NCBI RefSeq assembly: GCF_001598275.1
Contig: NZ_BCYQ01000011.1
Span: forward strand, 27,468-91,467
Direction of reading: 5' to 3'
DNA: 64,000 bases
Source of the DNA: Moraxella oblonga NBRC 102422
Lineage (GTDB): Bacteria; Pseudomonadota; Gammaproteobacteria; Pseudomonadales; Moraxellaceae
Shown here: positions 8,304-16,821 of the stretch, one piece after another
Position numbering within the stretch: the stretch's first letter is position 1
How the letters are laid out: every line of letters begins with the position of its first letter
Notes under the pieces: generated by a model
Database searches by the model: none
The model's input: the letters and a program-made list of their open reading frames with translations, nothing else
Told to the model about the DNA's origin: nothing
Position numbers and translations under genes: made by a program

Positions 8304-8468
8304 ATGAAAAGATACCAATGTATCGTTTGTGGTTGGATTTATGACGAAGCATTAGGCTGTCCAGAAGAAGGCTTGCCTGCTGGCACACGTTGGGAAGACA
8401 TTCCTGATGATTGGATTTGTCCTGATTGTGGCGTGGGCAAGGCAGATTTTGAAATGGTTGAAATCTAA
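8304..8468 (+). CDS. Rubredoxin
   Basis: Translation gives 54 residues with the complete rubredoxin pattern. [13 protein letters not shown] supplies the first CxxC, a central WEDIPDDW follows, and [12 protein letters not shown] supplies the second CxxC, which together bind one iron. It is a small cytoplasmic electron carrier; in Acinetobacter relatives such proteins feed alkane hydroxylase or oxidative-stress enzymes. A TGAGG sits 12 bases before the ATG. It lies 8 bases ahead of an alpha/beta hydrolase gene and is probably co-transcribed with it. No rubredoxin reductase is adjacent. Confidence 0.95.
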   Translation: MKRYQCIVCGWIYDEALGCPEEGLPAGTRWEDIPDDWICPDCGVGKADFEMVEI

Positions 8469-8476
8469 CCCACGCC

Positions 8477-9478
8477 ATGCCAAAATTGTCAGCCACACCT
8501 CCAAAAAGTTGGGATAAATTCCAACAATTTTGGTATCCATCTGATTTGTCTCCGCATTTTTACCAAGCCAAAATCAATGTGGGACAAGGCATCACGCTGT
8601 GTGTAGAAGCAGGGGGCAATCCTGATAACCCACCCCTACTTTTCATTACAGGGTTTGGTTCACAGATGATGTTTTGGTCGGACAAATTTTTAAAAAAGTT
8701 GATGGATATGGGTTTTTTTGTCATACGCTTTGACAACCGAGACACAGGATTATCCACCAAAATTCACCATTTGCACAAACTCCCCCATACCAACATCTTA
8801 AAAATGATTGCCAAAAATCATGTAGGACTCTCCAATGCACAAGAAAAAGTTGCCTACAAACTTACCGACATGGCAGATGATGTAGCAGGGCTAATTTACG
8901 CCATGAATCTTGGCAAAACCAACATCGTAGGGGCGAGTATGGGCGGATTAATCGCCCAAATACTCTGTGCAAAATATCCTTATTATATAGACAAATTGGT
9001 GCTACTATTTAGTAGCACCAACCACCCTTTTTTACGACTGCCCAAACCAAAGCAATTTTCTACCTTTTTTAAAAAAGCTCAAAGCAATAGTGAAAAAGAT
9101 ATGCTACGCCACGCCGTATGGTTTATGACGGCGGTTGGTAGTCCGGGTCATCTTGATATCAAAGGCACACGAGAAATAGCATCTATACGTTATCAGCGTT
9201 GCCACAACCCCTTAGGCATGGCTCAACAAATGAATGCCATACTCGCCACTGGGTCAATTTTTGAATACACCAAACGCATCACCGCACCCACACTCATCAT
9301 TCATGGCAACAAAGATGGTTTATTGCACCAAAATCATGGTAAACACATCGCCAAACACATCAAAAATAGTCAATTAGTCATCGTAGATGGCTTAGCACAT
9401 GATTTGCCTGCCTACTACCAACCTTATTTAACCAACCTTATCAGCAAGCATTGTCTGCCAAACCACACCAAAATTTAA
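8477..9478 (+). CDS. Alpha/beta hydrolase
   Basis: The 333-residue protein has the oxyanion-region segment LLFITGFGSQ, the nucleophile elbow GASMGG (about residue 155), a candidate acid in HGNKDGLL and a late histidine in DGLAHDLP. This completes a Ser-Asp-His triad. The fold covers esterases, lipases and haloperoxidase-like enzymes, and the substrate cannot be told. A role alongside rubredoxin in lipid or hydrocarbon metabolism is inferred only from the 8-base spacing. Confidence 0.85.
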   Translation: MPKLSATPPKSWDKFQQFWYPSDLSPHFYQAKINVGQGITLCVEAGGNPDNPPLLFITGFGSQMMFWSDKFLKKLMDMGFFVIRFDNRDTGLSTKIHHLHKLPHTNILKMIAKNHVGLSNAQEKVAYKLTDMADDVAGLIYAMNLGKTNIVGASMGGLIAQILCAKYPYYIDKLVLLFSSTNHPFLRLPKPKQFSTFFKKAQSNSEKDMLRHAVWFMTAVGSPGHLDIKGTREIASIRYQRCHNPLGMAQQMNAILATGSIFEYTKRITAPTLIIHGNKDGLLHQNHGKHIAKHIKNSQLVIVDGLAHDLPAYYQPYLTNLISKHCLPNHTKI

Positions 9479-9485
9479 CGCAAAT

Positions 9486-9546
9486 TTTACGTTTTTGTTT
9501 TTTTATGATACAATCCACTAGAAAAACAAACCTTTTTTTGTTTTTC
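9486..9546 (+). promoter_or_regulatory. Promoter and AT-rich leader hairpin of the purine permease
   Basis: TTTACG (9486-9491) and TACAAT (9509-9514) are 17 bp apart, and TGA provides an extended -10. The transcript would then contain the inverted repeat GAAAAACAAA (9521-9530) and TTTGTTTTTC (9537-9546). No purine riboswitch consensus is visible. Confidence 0.55.
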
Positions 9547-9583
9547 ATTAGGCTTTGATATTTGACTAAACAATGGCTTGCCA

Positions 9584-10891
9584 ATGAAAACTTTCTTAAA
9601 TAACTTCTTCCATCTCACCACAAAAAACACCAACATCAAAACAGAAATCATCGCTGGTATCACCACTTTCTTTACGATGGTTTATATCGTTTTTGTCAAC
9701 CCTTCCATTTTAGGCACTACGGGCATGGATACACAGGTGGTATTTGTAACCACCTGCCTTATCACCGCCATTGGCACAATAGCGATGGGTTTATTTAGTA
9801 ACTTACCCATCGCACTTGCTCCCGCCATGGGTCTAAACGCCTTCTTTGCTTTCGTGGTCGTCTCAAAACTGGGTCATACATGGCAGATTGGCATGGGAAC
9901 AGTTTTTTGGGGTTCGGTTGGACTGTTCCTAATGACACTGTTTGGTGTGCGTTATTGGCTCATGGCAAGCATACCTTTGGGGTTGCGTGTCGGTATTGGT
10001 GCTGGTATCGGTTTTTTTATTTCCCTTATCGGCTTTAAAAATATGGGTTTGGTTGTCCCAAACGAAGCCACACTGGTTACTGTGGGCAACTTACATTCAC
10101 CACAACTATTAATGAGTGTATTTGGGTTTTTTATTATTGTTATCATGGCAGCACGGGGAAAGTACTCTGGCGTACTCGTTTCCATCGTGGTGGTAACGCT
10201 TTTGGCACTTGTATTTGACCCCAATGTCAAATTTTCAGGACAAATTCTCTCCCTACCCCCTGCCCTAACGCCTGTGGTTGGTCAAGTGGACATCATGGGT
10301 GCGTTGGATGTGGCATTGCTTGGGGTGATTTTTTCGTTTATGCTTGTTAATTTATTTGACTCGTCTGGCACGCTCATTGCTGTTACTGATAAAGCAGGAT
10401 TTGCTGATAAAGAGGGCAAATTTCCAAAAATGAAACAAGCTCTATTCATAGATAGTACCAGTGCCATCGCAGGGGCATATATGGGTACGTCTGCCATTAG
10501 CACCTACATTGAGAGTGGCTCTGGCGTATCAGTCGGTGGTCGCACAGGTCTAACAGCTGTCGTTGTTGGCATTTTATTTTTATTGACCATTTTCTTTTCA
10601 CCACTTGCTAGCATCGTACCAGCCTATGCTACCGCAGGGGCGCTTGTTTTTGTGGGTATCTTAATGGCAAGCAGTCTCATCAAAGTCCAATGGGACGACC
10701 TCACCGAAGCCACACCTGCCTTTATCACTGCTTCCATGATGCCGTTTACCTACTCCATCACCGAAGGAATTGCCTTTGGCTTCATCAGTTACTGTATCAT
10801 GAAGCTTGCCACAGGACGCCACAAAGAAATCAACGCACCTGTTGCGGTGGTTGCGTTGCTATTTTTGATTAAATTTGTATGGGTTGGTTAA
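9584..10891 (+). CDS. NCS2 family purine permease
   Basis: The protein of about 435 residues is a polytopic inner-membrane proton symporter of the AzgA/PbuG type for adenine, guanine or hypoxanthine. It shows GITTFFTMVYIVFVNP at the N-terminus, ALAPAMGLNAFFAFVV in TM3, a VNLFDSSGTLIAV segment and SAIAGAYMGTSAISTYIESGSG in TM10. The ATG at 9584 is preferred; an upstream TTG (9578) is possible, and neither has a strong ribosome-binding site. It is monocistronic. Confidence 0.9.
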   Translation: MKTFLNNFFHLTTKNTNIKTEIIAGITTFFTMVYIVFVNPSILGTTGMDTQVVFVTTCLITAIGTIAMGLFSNLPIALAPAMGLNAFFAFVVVSKLGHTWQIGMGTVFWGSVGLFLMTLFGVRYWLMASIPLGLRVGIGAGIGFFISLIGFKNMGLVVPNEATLVTVGNLHSPQLLMSVFGFFIIVIMAARGKYSGVLVSIVVVTLLALVFDPNVKFSGQILSLPPALTPVVGQVDIMGALDVALLGVIFSFMLVNLFDSSGTLIAVTDKAGFADKEGKFPKMKQALFIDSTSAIAGAYMGTSAISTYIESGSGVSVGGRTGLTAVVVGILFLLTIFFSPLASIVPAYATAGALVFVGILMASSLIKVQWDDLTEATPAFITASMMPFTYSITEGIAFGFISYCIMKLATGRHKEINAPVAVVALLFLIKFVWVG

Positions 10892-10934
10892 AAGCTATTG
10901 AGAAATGAATAAAAATTTGATAATATAGCAGTTT

Positions 10935-10994
10935 GTGTTAGGCAACGTGTCTCCTTTTGGTTAATTCGGTGGCTGCCTGAATTATCGCCTACAC
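10935..10994 (+). promoter_or_regulatory. Structured leader of rpsT
   Basis: Outer arms GTGTTAGGC (from 10935) and GCCTACAC (10987-10994) pair with one bulge. An inner stem TAATTCGG (10962-10969) pairs with CTGAATTA (10977-10984), with one G-U. The 5' strand also contains CTCCTTTTGG, complementary to a ribosome-binding site. A leader for autoregulation by S20 is plausible but inferred. Confidence 0.45.
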
Positions 10995-11038
10995 CTAGAC
11001 AACAACCCTTTTCACTTTTTACCTACTAAGGAAAACTT

Positions 11039-11308
11039 ATGGCAAACTCAGCCCAAGCAAAAAAACGTGCTCGTCAAAATGTCAAACGCCGTACCCAAAA
11101 TGCTTCTCAACGCTCTATGGTACGTACTTTCATCAAGCGTGTTGTTTCTGCTATTGAAAGCAAATCTTATGAAGCTGCAACCGAAGCCTACAACAAAGCT
11201 GTGCCTGTGATTGACCGCATGGCAGACAAAGGCATTATCCACAAGAATAAAGCCGCTCGCCACAAGAGCCGTCTAAATGCTGCGATTAAAGCTCTAAAAG
11301 ACGCTTAA
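11039..11308 (+). CDS. rpsT: 30S ribosomal protein S20
   Basis: The 89-residue basic helical protein binds 16S rRNA early in 30S assembly. It starts [18 protein letters not shown] and ends in the conserved [28 protein letters not shown] precedes the ATG. It is monocistronic, with a strong terminator downstream. Confidence 0.98.
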   Translation: MANSAQAKKRARQNVKRRTQNASQRSMVRTFIKRVVSAIESKSYEAATEAYNKAVPVIDRMADKGIIHKNKAARHKSRLNAAIKALKDA

Positions 11309-11320
11309 TCACCATCGTAT

Positions 11321-11350
11321 AAAAAGACCTTGAATTTCAAGGTCTTTTTT
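11321..11350 (+). terminator. Intrinsic terminator of rpsT
   Basis: A 13-bp stem (AAAAAGACCTTGA with TCAAGGTCTTTTT, loop ATT) ends in a T-run. Confidence 0.9.
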
Positions 11351-11542
11351 ATTTGTGAATTGTGTGTATATTTTATTTCAATTACAATTACAATCATCAA
11401 ACTCAAAATACACCACATTATGCCAACCGAACTATACCATTAAAGAGATAATCCAAAACAGTGCATGATATGTACCTGACAACCTTATGGTAATTTTTTA
11501 CTCATCAGATATAAATGAAGTAAGTTTTTCTTAATTTTAAAT
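11351..11542. other. Intergenic AT-rich stretch
   Basis: About 190 bases with no open frame of useful length, no RNA gene and no clear repeat recognised between the rpsT terminator and the terminator of the minus-strand RHH gene. Confidence 0.5.
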
Positions 11543-11572
11543 AAAAAAAACCACCCATTACCGAGTGGTTTT
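11543..11572 (-). terminator. Intrinsic terminator of the RHH gene
   Basis: Read on the minus strand, AAAACCACTC pairs with GGGTGGTTTT around a six-base loop and is followed by a run of eight T. Confidence 0.75.
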
Positions 11573-11589
11573 AAATCTGGCATAAAACA

Positions 11590-11754
11590 TCATTTGCCAA
11601 ACATATCGCCTTGACGATTCTTTTTGACATAATCAATCATGCAATCACGCAAAAGTTGACTGGCAGTGCGGTTGTTTTCTTTGGCAGCCTTTTTAAATTG
11701 TTCAACCAAATTTTTGTCCACACGCAAATTAAATGTAGTTTTTTCATCAGTCAT
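11590..11754 (-). CDS. Small ribbon-helix-helix (CopG/Arc-like) protein
   Basis: Translation gives 54 residues: MTDEKTTFNLRVDKNLVEQF at the N-terminus, then FKKAAKENNRTASQLLRDCM and a basic tail. An N-terminal beta strand with alternating polar residues (TTFNLRVD), followed by two helices with NRTASQLLR, is the ribbon-helix-helix DNA-binding fold of CopG repressors and many type II antitoxins. No toxin gene lies on either side, and the gene has its own terminator and promoter. It is therefore either an orphan antitoxin or a plasmid-type regulator. Confidence 0.8.
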   Translation of the reverse strand: MTDEKTTFNLRVDKNLVEQFKKAAKENNRTASQLLRDCMIDYVKKNRQGDMFGK

Positions 11755-11780
11755 GGCTAAATACCTATTTAGTGTTGGGA

Positions 11781-11797
11781 TTGATAATTATAATCAA
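11781..11797 (-). promoter_or_regulatory. Promoter and dyad upstream of the RHH gene
   Basis: On the minus strand a TATAAT (11792 to 11787) lies inside the dyad TTGAT-N7-ATCAA. RHH proteins commonly autorepress at such sites, so this is a candidate operator. Confidence 0.45.
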
Positions 11798-11828
11798 TTT
11801 TAAAGATTTTGCAAGTGCATTTTCATAA

Positions 11829-11856
11829 AAAAACCGCCCAATCATGGACGGTTTTT
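11829..11856 (-). terminator. Intrinsic terminator of the DUF3360 gene
   Basis: AAAAACCG-CC pairs with GG-CGGTTTTT with a single mismatch. On the minus strand the stem is followed by T residues, 10 bases beyond the stop codon. Confidence 0.75.
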
Positions 11857-11866
11857 AACATTTACA

Positions 11867-13378
11867 TTATTTGATTCTGAACTGCTCAAAGATGGCAGGA
11901 ATGCCCGGTAACATACCTACTGCTGCCATAGAGAAACACAGAATCGCAAAGCCAGCCACAGGAATCACAACGCGACCCATAAACCCAAGCTCAACACTAC
12001 GTTTTTTGTCGCCAATAAGACCTAGGTTATCAAGCATCATGGTGAGCGACCAACCAAACACAGGGTTCACAAGGGCTGATGCAAACACCACGATAGCAGC
12101 TGATTGAGTGGTTTTACCTGCACGGGTCATTTCCATACCTGCTTCTAGGAGTGGCACAAATACTGCCACAATCAAGGCGGTGGATAGTACAGGTTGCCAT
12201 ACTGCCAAGTCCATCGGATAACCCCAAATGGCTGCAATGATACAAAAAGTCGCCGTCAGAATTGCCCCTGCTGGAATTGGGCGTTTGGCAATGGAGGCAG
12301 GCACCATGTATGTACCCCATGATGAGGTGAAGTTTGCTCCGCCCAACACCGAACCAATAATCTGACGAACCGAACAAGTGATGGTTGTATCATCAATATT
12401 CATGTGCGTACGTTCGCTATGTTTGGGGTAGCTGATTTGTTGGAATACTTTATGTCCCAAGAAATCTGGTGGCCACATGGCAACTGCAAGCACCGCAAAT
12501 GGAAATACGACAATAAAGGCTTTTGCATCAGGCAAACCAAGCGTCCAACCTGTATTTTCACCCCACCAGTAAGCTGGGCTAAGTGGTGGCAAACCTGGTT
12601 CTGTATGAAACTCAAAAGGAGCACCCAAAATAAATGCCAAAAATCCTGCTAACGCACAACCAACTGGCACAGCAAGCCAACGTTTTTGCCAGTGTTCAAG
12701 CAAGGCATACATCACAATGGTTGCCAAAATGATGATGAAAGCAATATGTGGCAAACCAATCTTGTCCGCCCATGCTATCATGTTTTTGACTTGCCCTATC
12801 GTCCCAACAAAACCCAGATAGAGTAACAGTCCCCCTGCCACACCATTACTGGTAAGTTTTGACATCAGGCTACCACCTTTAAGTAGTGCCATGACAAGTC
12901 CAAATACACCAATCAATACACCAAATGCCAATGGGTGCCCGCCTGCTGCCACCACAATAGGAATTAGTGGAATAAGTGGACCATGCGTACCTGGTAAGTT
13001 GGAGGTTGGTAAAAAAAGACCTGAAAAGATGAGTACCAAAATGGCAGCGATAAGCATCTCATAGCGGACGTTTTGCAAGATAAAATCTTCGCCAAGACCG
13101 AGTGGTGTCGCAAAAGCTGCCGCCATCGCACCCACCATCACAATCTTGCCAATCGTACCCGCCATCGCAGGAATGGCATCTTCAAACTCAAAACGATAGT
13201 CCTTGAACGGTAGGTTTATTTTCCACCGCTTAGGTTTCATGATTTGTAGTTCGTGTCTTAGATAGGCATCACGAGAGTCAAAACTAGATGATGGCTTATG
13301 TAGCTCTTGATAACTCTTGCTTTCTATTTCTCGCAGACGCTCTTCGCTGAGCTCCGCAGTCATATTACTATCACTCAC
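11867..13378 (-). CDS. DUF3360 family permease (SulP/xanthine-permease-like)
   Basis: The protein has about 503 residues and 11-13 hydrophobic segments after a 75-residue charged, cytoplasmic-looking N-terminus. It has the motifs LPTSNLPGTHGPLIPLIPIV and PPDFLGHKVFQQISYPK typical of this family, which is distantly related to anion and purine transporters; the substrate is unknown. I chose the GTG at 13378 because a perfect AAGGAG lies six bases upstream. An internal ATG (VSDSNM, five codons later) has no such site, and the frame is open upstream of the GTG. Confidence 0.85.
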   Translation of the reverse strand: MSDSNMTAELSEERLREIESKSYQELHKPSSSFDSRDAYLRHELQIMKPKRWKINLPFKDYRFEFEDAIPAMAGTIGKIVMVGAMAAAFATPLGLGEDFILQNVRYEMLIAAILVLIFSGLFLPTSNLPGTHGPLIPLIPIVVAAGGHPLAFGVLIGVFGLVMALLKGGSLMSKLTSNGVAGGLLLYLGFVGTIGQVKNMIAWADKIGLPHIAFIIILATIVMYALLEHWQKRWLAVPVGCALAGFLAFILGAPFEFHTEPGLPPLSPAYWWGENTGWTLGLPDAKAFIVVFPFAVLAVAMWPPDFLGHKVFQQISYPKHSERTHMNIDDTTITCSVRQIIGSVLGGANFTSSWGTYMVPASIAKRPIPAGAILTATFCIIAAIWGYPMDLAVWQPVLSTALIVAVFVPLLEAGMEMTRAGKTTQSAAIVVFASALVNPVFGWSLTMMLDNLGLIGDKKRSVELGFMGRVVIPVAGFAILCFSMAAVGMLPGIPAIFEQFRIK

Positions 13379-13677
13379 AATAAACTCCTTAGATTGTGAT
13401 GATAAAATACAATTTATAACCCCAAAACACATCATGTGCGATGATTATAAACCATATTTTTTCCTTGTTTTCTTTATAACCCTGCAATCAAAAATTTAAA
13501 TTGCGTTTGGGATTATAACGCCATTTTTTATATCTGTCATGTATTATTTTTATTTTTCACAAAAAATTATTATTCAAGATATAATTATTAATAAAACAAA
13601 TATATCATCACACACCATGAATACACAATAACATGACTTGTGCTATAATAGCACAACGTTTTTACCACATTTATCTG
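13379..13677. promoter_or_regulatory. Divergent promoter region, DUF3360 gene / yacG
   Basis: AT-rich, about 300 bases. It contains the AAGGAG for the minus-strand GTG and, on the plus strand, an extended -10 TGC-TATAAT (13641-13649) upstream of yacG. No gene is seen in it. Confidence 0.5.
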
Positions 13678-13860
13678 ATGATGACCACTTATCCCTGCCC
13701 CCATTGCCAAAAACCCACCGTTTGGACAGACAACCCCACCAAGCCTTTTTGTAGTGAACGATGTAAACTTATTGATTTGGAAGCGTGGGCAAGCGAAAGC
13801 TATCGTGTACCTGCTGACGATACACCATTTAGTGATGAATTAACACCAAACCAAAAATAA
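13678..13860 (+). CDS. yacG: DNA gyrase inhibitor YacG, zinc-binding
   Basis: This protein of about 60 residues binds one zinc through CPHC and CSERC ([12 protein letters not shown] and [16 protein letters not shown]) and inhibits GyrB in characterised homologues. Two consecutive ATG codons (13678, 13681) can start it. It lies 10 bases before argD and is probably co-transcribed. Confidence 0.92.
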   Translation: MMTTYPCPHCQKPTVWTDNPTKPFCSERCKLIDLEAWASESYRVPADDTPFSDELTPNQK

Positions 13861-13870
13861 GGAAAATACC

Positions 13871-15031
13871 ATGAGTTATCTCATGCCAACCTACGCTCGC
13901 CAGCCCATTGCCTTTACTCGTGGTGAAGGTTCATATCTGTACACAGCAGATGGCGCAGCTTATCTAGACGCATTAACAGGCATTGCAGTATGTGGGCTTG
14001 GACATTGCCACCCCACCATCAGCCATGCCATCAAAGAACAAGCTGATACACTCATTCACACAAGCAATCTTTACCAAATTGATTGGCAAGAAAAGGCAGG
14101 TGAGATTTTGTGCCAAAAAGCAGGTATGGACAAGGTCTTTTTTGCTAATTCAGGGGCAGAAGCCAACGAATGTGCATTGAAACTGGCTCGCCTATATGCC
14201 CACCAACAAGGCAAATCTCGTCCCAAAGTCATCGTCATGGAAAATAGCTTTCATGGTCGCACCCTACTCACCGTTACCGCCACCGCCAACCCAAAAGCAA
14301 GGGCGGGATTTTATACATTAGATGATGATTTTGTACGTGTACCATTTAATGACATAGAAGCGATTGAAGCGTTGAGTGGCGATAAAGATATTTGTGCAAT
14401 CTTAGTTGAACCCATTCAAGGCGAAGGTGGATTACACACACCTCATGATGATTATTTAGAAAAATTACAGATTATTTGTCATAAAAATAACTGGCTACTC
14501 ATGCTAGACGAAGTCCAAACAGGCAATGGTCGCACAGGCAAATATTTTGCCCACCAACACACAAACATCAAGCCTGATGTACTCACTACCGCCAAAGGCT
14601 TGGGTAACGGTTTTCCTGTCGGAGCGTGCATGGTGGCAGGCAAGGCTTGTGATTTGTTTGGGGCGGGCAGTCATGGCTCAACTTTTGGGGGCACGCCACT
14701 GGCTTGCCGAGTCGTCTGTGCTGTCTATGATGAACTTAGCCAAGACGTGCTAGACAATGCCGTGCGTGAAGGGGAGTTTATCCGTGCCAGCGTACGTGAG
14801 CATTTCCCCCAACTTGACATTCGTGGACGTGGTATGATGATTGGATTTGGCTTGCCTGATGGTGTGGACTGTACACACATCGTGGATATGGCTCGTGATG
14901 AATTTCATCTGATTTTAAATGTAACAGGCGGTAACATCATACGCTTACTACCTGCACTCAACATCACACATGAAGACACAATCACTCTAACAAACAAGCT
15001 GATACAACTACTACACAAAGTGTTGGCATAA
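13871..15031 (+). CDS. argD: Acetylornithine aminotransferase
   Basis: The 386-residue class III PLP-dependent transaminase converts N-acetylglutamate semialdehyde to N-acetylornithine in arginine synthesis, and may act as the succinyldiaminopimelate transaminase in lysine synthesis. Landmarks are FFANSGAEANECALKLAR, NSFHGRT, the PLP-binding Asp in MLDEVQTGNGRTG, and the Schiff-base lysine in TTAKGLGNGFPVGA. The start is set by AAGGAAAAT upstream. A terminator follows. Confidence 0.93.
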   Translation: MSYLMPTYARQPIAFTRGEGSYLYTADGAAYLDALTGIAVCGLGHCHPTISHAIKEQADTLIHTSNLYQIDWQEKAGEILCQKAGMDKVFFANSGAEANECALKLARLYAHQQGKSRPKVIVMENSFHGRTLLTVTATANPKARAGFYTLDDDFVRVPFNDIEAIEALSGDKDICAILVEPIQGEGGLHTPHDDYLEKLQIICHKNNWLLMLDEVQTGNGRTGKYFAHQHTNIKPDVLTTAKGLGNGFPVGACMVAGKACDLFGAGSHGSTFGGTPLACRVVCAVYDELSQDVLDNAVREGEFIRASVREHFPQLDIRGRGMMIGFGLPDGVDCTHIVDMARDEFHLILNVTGGNIIRLLPALNITHEDTITLTNKLIQLLHKVLA

Positions 15032-15045
15032 TCATTCATAAAAAA

Positions 15046-15069
15046 AAACCGTTCTGTAAAGAACGGTTT
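15046..15069 (+). terminator. Intrinsic terminator of argD
   Basis: AAACCGTTCT pairs perfectly with AGAACGGTTT around a GTAA loop. Confidence 0.75.
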
Positions 15070-15098
15070 GGTATTGTTAAATAAAGATAGATTTTAAG

Positions 15099-15174
15099 GT
15101 TTTCCGTTCGGACTGAGCTTGTCGAAGTCTAGGAAAACCGTTATGGTTCAACAAGCTCACCACGAACGGTTTTC
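15099..15174. repeat. Palindromic intergenic repeat, copy 1
   Basis: Nested inverted repeats: CCGTTCG (15104-15110) with CGAACGG (15163-15169), and inside them GAGCTTGTCGAA (15115-15126) with TTCAACAAGCTC (15147-15158). A related copy lies at 50919-50987. The core GAGCTTGTCGAA with CACCACGAACGG resembles a REP-like repeat seen between genes in many bacteria. Confidence 0.8.
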
Positions 15175-15210
15175 TGGAAAAGTATAACAACACCAACGGT
15201 TTTTTAAGGT

Positions 15211-15951
15211 TTATTTTAAGACCGTCATGGGGTCAATATATGCCCCATGCTTGGACAAACGAAACTCCGTAATCACCGAACCGCTATTGGCTTTTTTGGT
15301 GCTAGCGATTTGTTGCCCTACCCGAACCATTTGATTTGGCTCAACTTTAAGTTGTTTGACAAAACGATATTCGCTCACAAGCCCATCGGTGTGACGGATA
15401 TTGATAAAAATTCCATTAGCACTACTTTCATCTACAAAAATCACTCGCCCATCAGCAATTGCCACCACAGGGGCATTCTCTTCGCTACGAAACCACACCC
15501 CTTCACTTTTGACATTGGCATTGTTGGTTGCACCAAAATGACGTACAATCACGCTATTTTGTGGCACAGGATATACAAACTGCGGTTTTGGCTGTTGTGG
15601 TTGTGGTATTACAACTGGGGTAACATTTTGTTGTATGATAAGCGGTTGGGTTACAGGGGTAGTAATGGCTTTTCTTTTTGTATTTGTGGTAGAGTTTGCC
15701 CACAAAGTAAGCCATTGCCCTTGACGAATGGTGTATTTGTCATCAAGATTGTTTAGGTTTGCTACTTCACGCCAATTTAAGCCATAACGTGTCGCAATTT
15801 TGCTGATGGTATCGCCCTTTTTAACTTGATAATGACTGGGTACACCCTGAGCATTGATGGTGAGTTTGGGGGCTGGCGTGGTTGTTGGCAAACCCACACA
15901 TGCTGACAACGCCAAAAATGACATGATTAAGGTTAATTTTATTAATTTCAT
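15211..15951 (-). CDS. LysM / M23-like lipoprotein, probably a non-catalytic LytM factor
   Basis: The 246-residue protein has a lipoprotein signal with lipobox LSAC, one LysM domain (YQVKKGDTISKIATRYGL, about residues 41-90), a Pro/Gln-rich linker and a C-terminal M23 (LytM) domain. The zinc ligands of active M23 peptidases are missing: the HxxxD site reads GVWFRSEE, and the HxH site reads YRFV. It is more like NlpD/EnvC-type amidase activators than an enzyme. AAGGAG lies seven bases before the ATG at 15951, which overlaps the TGA of apaH (TGATG). Confidence 0.85.
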   Translation of the reverse strand: MKLIKLTLIMSFLALSACVGLPTTTPAPKLTINAQGVPSHYQVKKGDTISKIATRYGLNWREVANLNNLDDKYTIRQGQWLTLWANSTTNTKRKAITTPVTQPLIIQQNVTPVVIPQPQQPKPQFVYPVPQNSVIVRHFGATNNANVKSEGVWFRSEENAPVVAIADGRVIFVDESSANGIFINIRHTDGLVSEYRFVKQLKVEPNQMVRVGQQIASTKKANSGSVITEFRLSKHGAYIDPMTVLK

Positions 15952-16799
15952 CACATTTCTCCTTTACTCTCTACGACGATGATTTTTTCATCAGCCAAAC
16001 GATATGCCAAGAGTTGACCGCCCCACACACACCCTGCGTCCAATGCACGCACTTTGTCGGTGGCAATTTGTGCTTTTAAGCCCGCCCAATGACCAAACAA
16101 GATTTTGCGTTTACGAGTAACCTCCCACTCAAACCAAGGACGAAACCCTTTGGGCATATCATCTCCTAGCGTTTCTTTAAAAGAAAATTCTAGCATACCA
16201 TCCTTGTCACACAATCTCATGCGAGTAAAATAGTTCGCAATCGCTCTCATGCGCTCATAACCATGCAATTTATCAGACCACACGTCTGCTTTTTTGCCAT
16301 ACAAATTAGGAAGCAATCTATCAAGCTGTTTTAAACTGCCTGAAAACTGTATTTGCAACTCTTTGGCATATGCTTTGGCATCTTTGACTTTCCAGTTTGG
16401 TGGTATGCCCGCATGCGTTAGTACTGTCTTTTCACTCGGATATACCAAAAAAGGCTGACAACGAAGCCAATTTAACAGCTCATCGCAGTCAGGGGCGGTA
16501 AATATTGATGCGGTATTATCCTTTGCTTTTATTGGCAAAAGTCCTCGCCAAGTGGCAATCAAGGTAATGTCATGATTACCAAGTACAGTAGTCAAAGCCC
16601 CTTTGTCGGATAGGCGTTTGACTTGTCGTAAGGTGTCTAGCGAATTTTCGCCACGTGCCACGATGTCGCCACATAGCCAAAGTTTATCCAGATTTTCATC
16701 AAAATCCAACGCCACAAGCAAGCGATTGAAGGCATCAAAACAGCCTTGCAAATCACCAATGACATACTCATGTCGGTATGTTTTAGTTAATGTATTCAT
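15951..16799 (-). CDS. apaH: Bis(5'-nucleosyl)-tetraphosphatase, symmetrical
   Basis: The 282-residue metallophosphatase hydrolyses Ap4A to two ADP and can decap Np4-capped RNA. The signatures are GDLQGCFDAF, LCGDIVARGENS, LGNHDITL and THAGIPP. It follows rsmA, the order often seen with apaH in gammaproteobacteria, and is coupled to the LysM lipoprotein downstream. Confidence 0.95.
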   Translation of the reverse strand: MNTLTKTYRHEYVIGDLQGCFDAFNRLLVALDFDENLDKLWLCGDIVARGENSLDTLRQVKRLSDKGALTTVLGNHDITLIATWRGLLPIKAKDNTASIFTAPDCDELLNWLRCQPFLVYPSEKTVLTHAGIPPNWKVKDAKAYAKELQIQFSGSLKQLDRLLPNLYGKKADVWSDKLHGYERMRAIANYFTRMRLCDKDGMLEFSFKETLGDDMPKGFRPWFEWEVTRKRKILFGHWAGLKAQIATDKVRALDAGCVWGGQLLAYRLADEKIIVVESKGEM

Positions 16800-16821
16800 A
16801 TTTTATAAAATAAATTTTTTA

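Noticed and set aside
9521..9546. Purine riboswitch in the NCS2 permease leader
   Set aside because: Only an AT-rich hairpin is visible; the conserved three-way junction bases of purine aptamers are absent.
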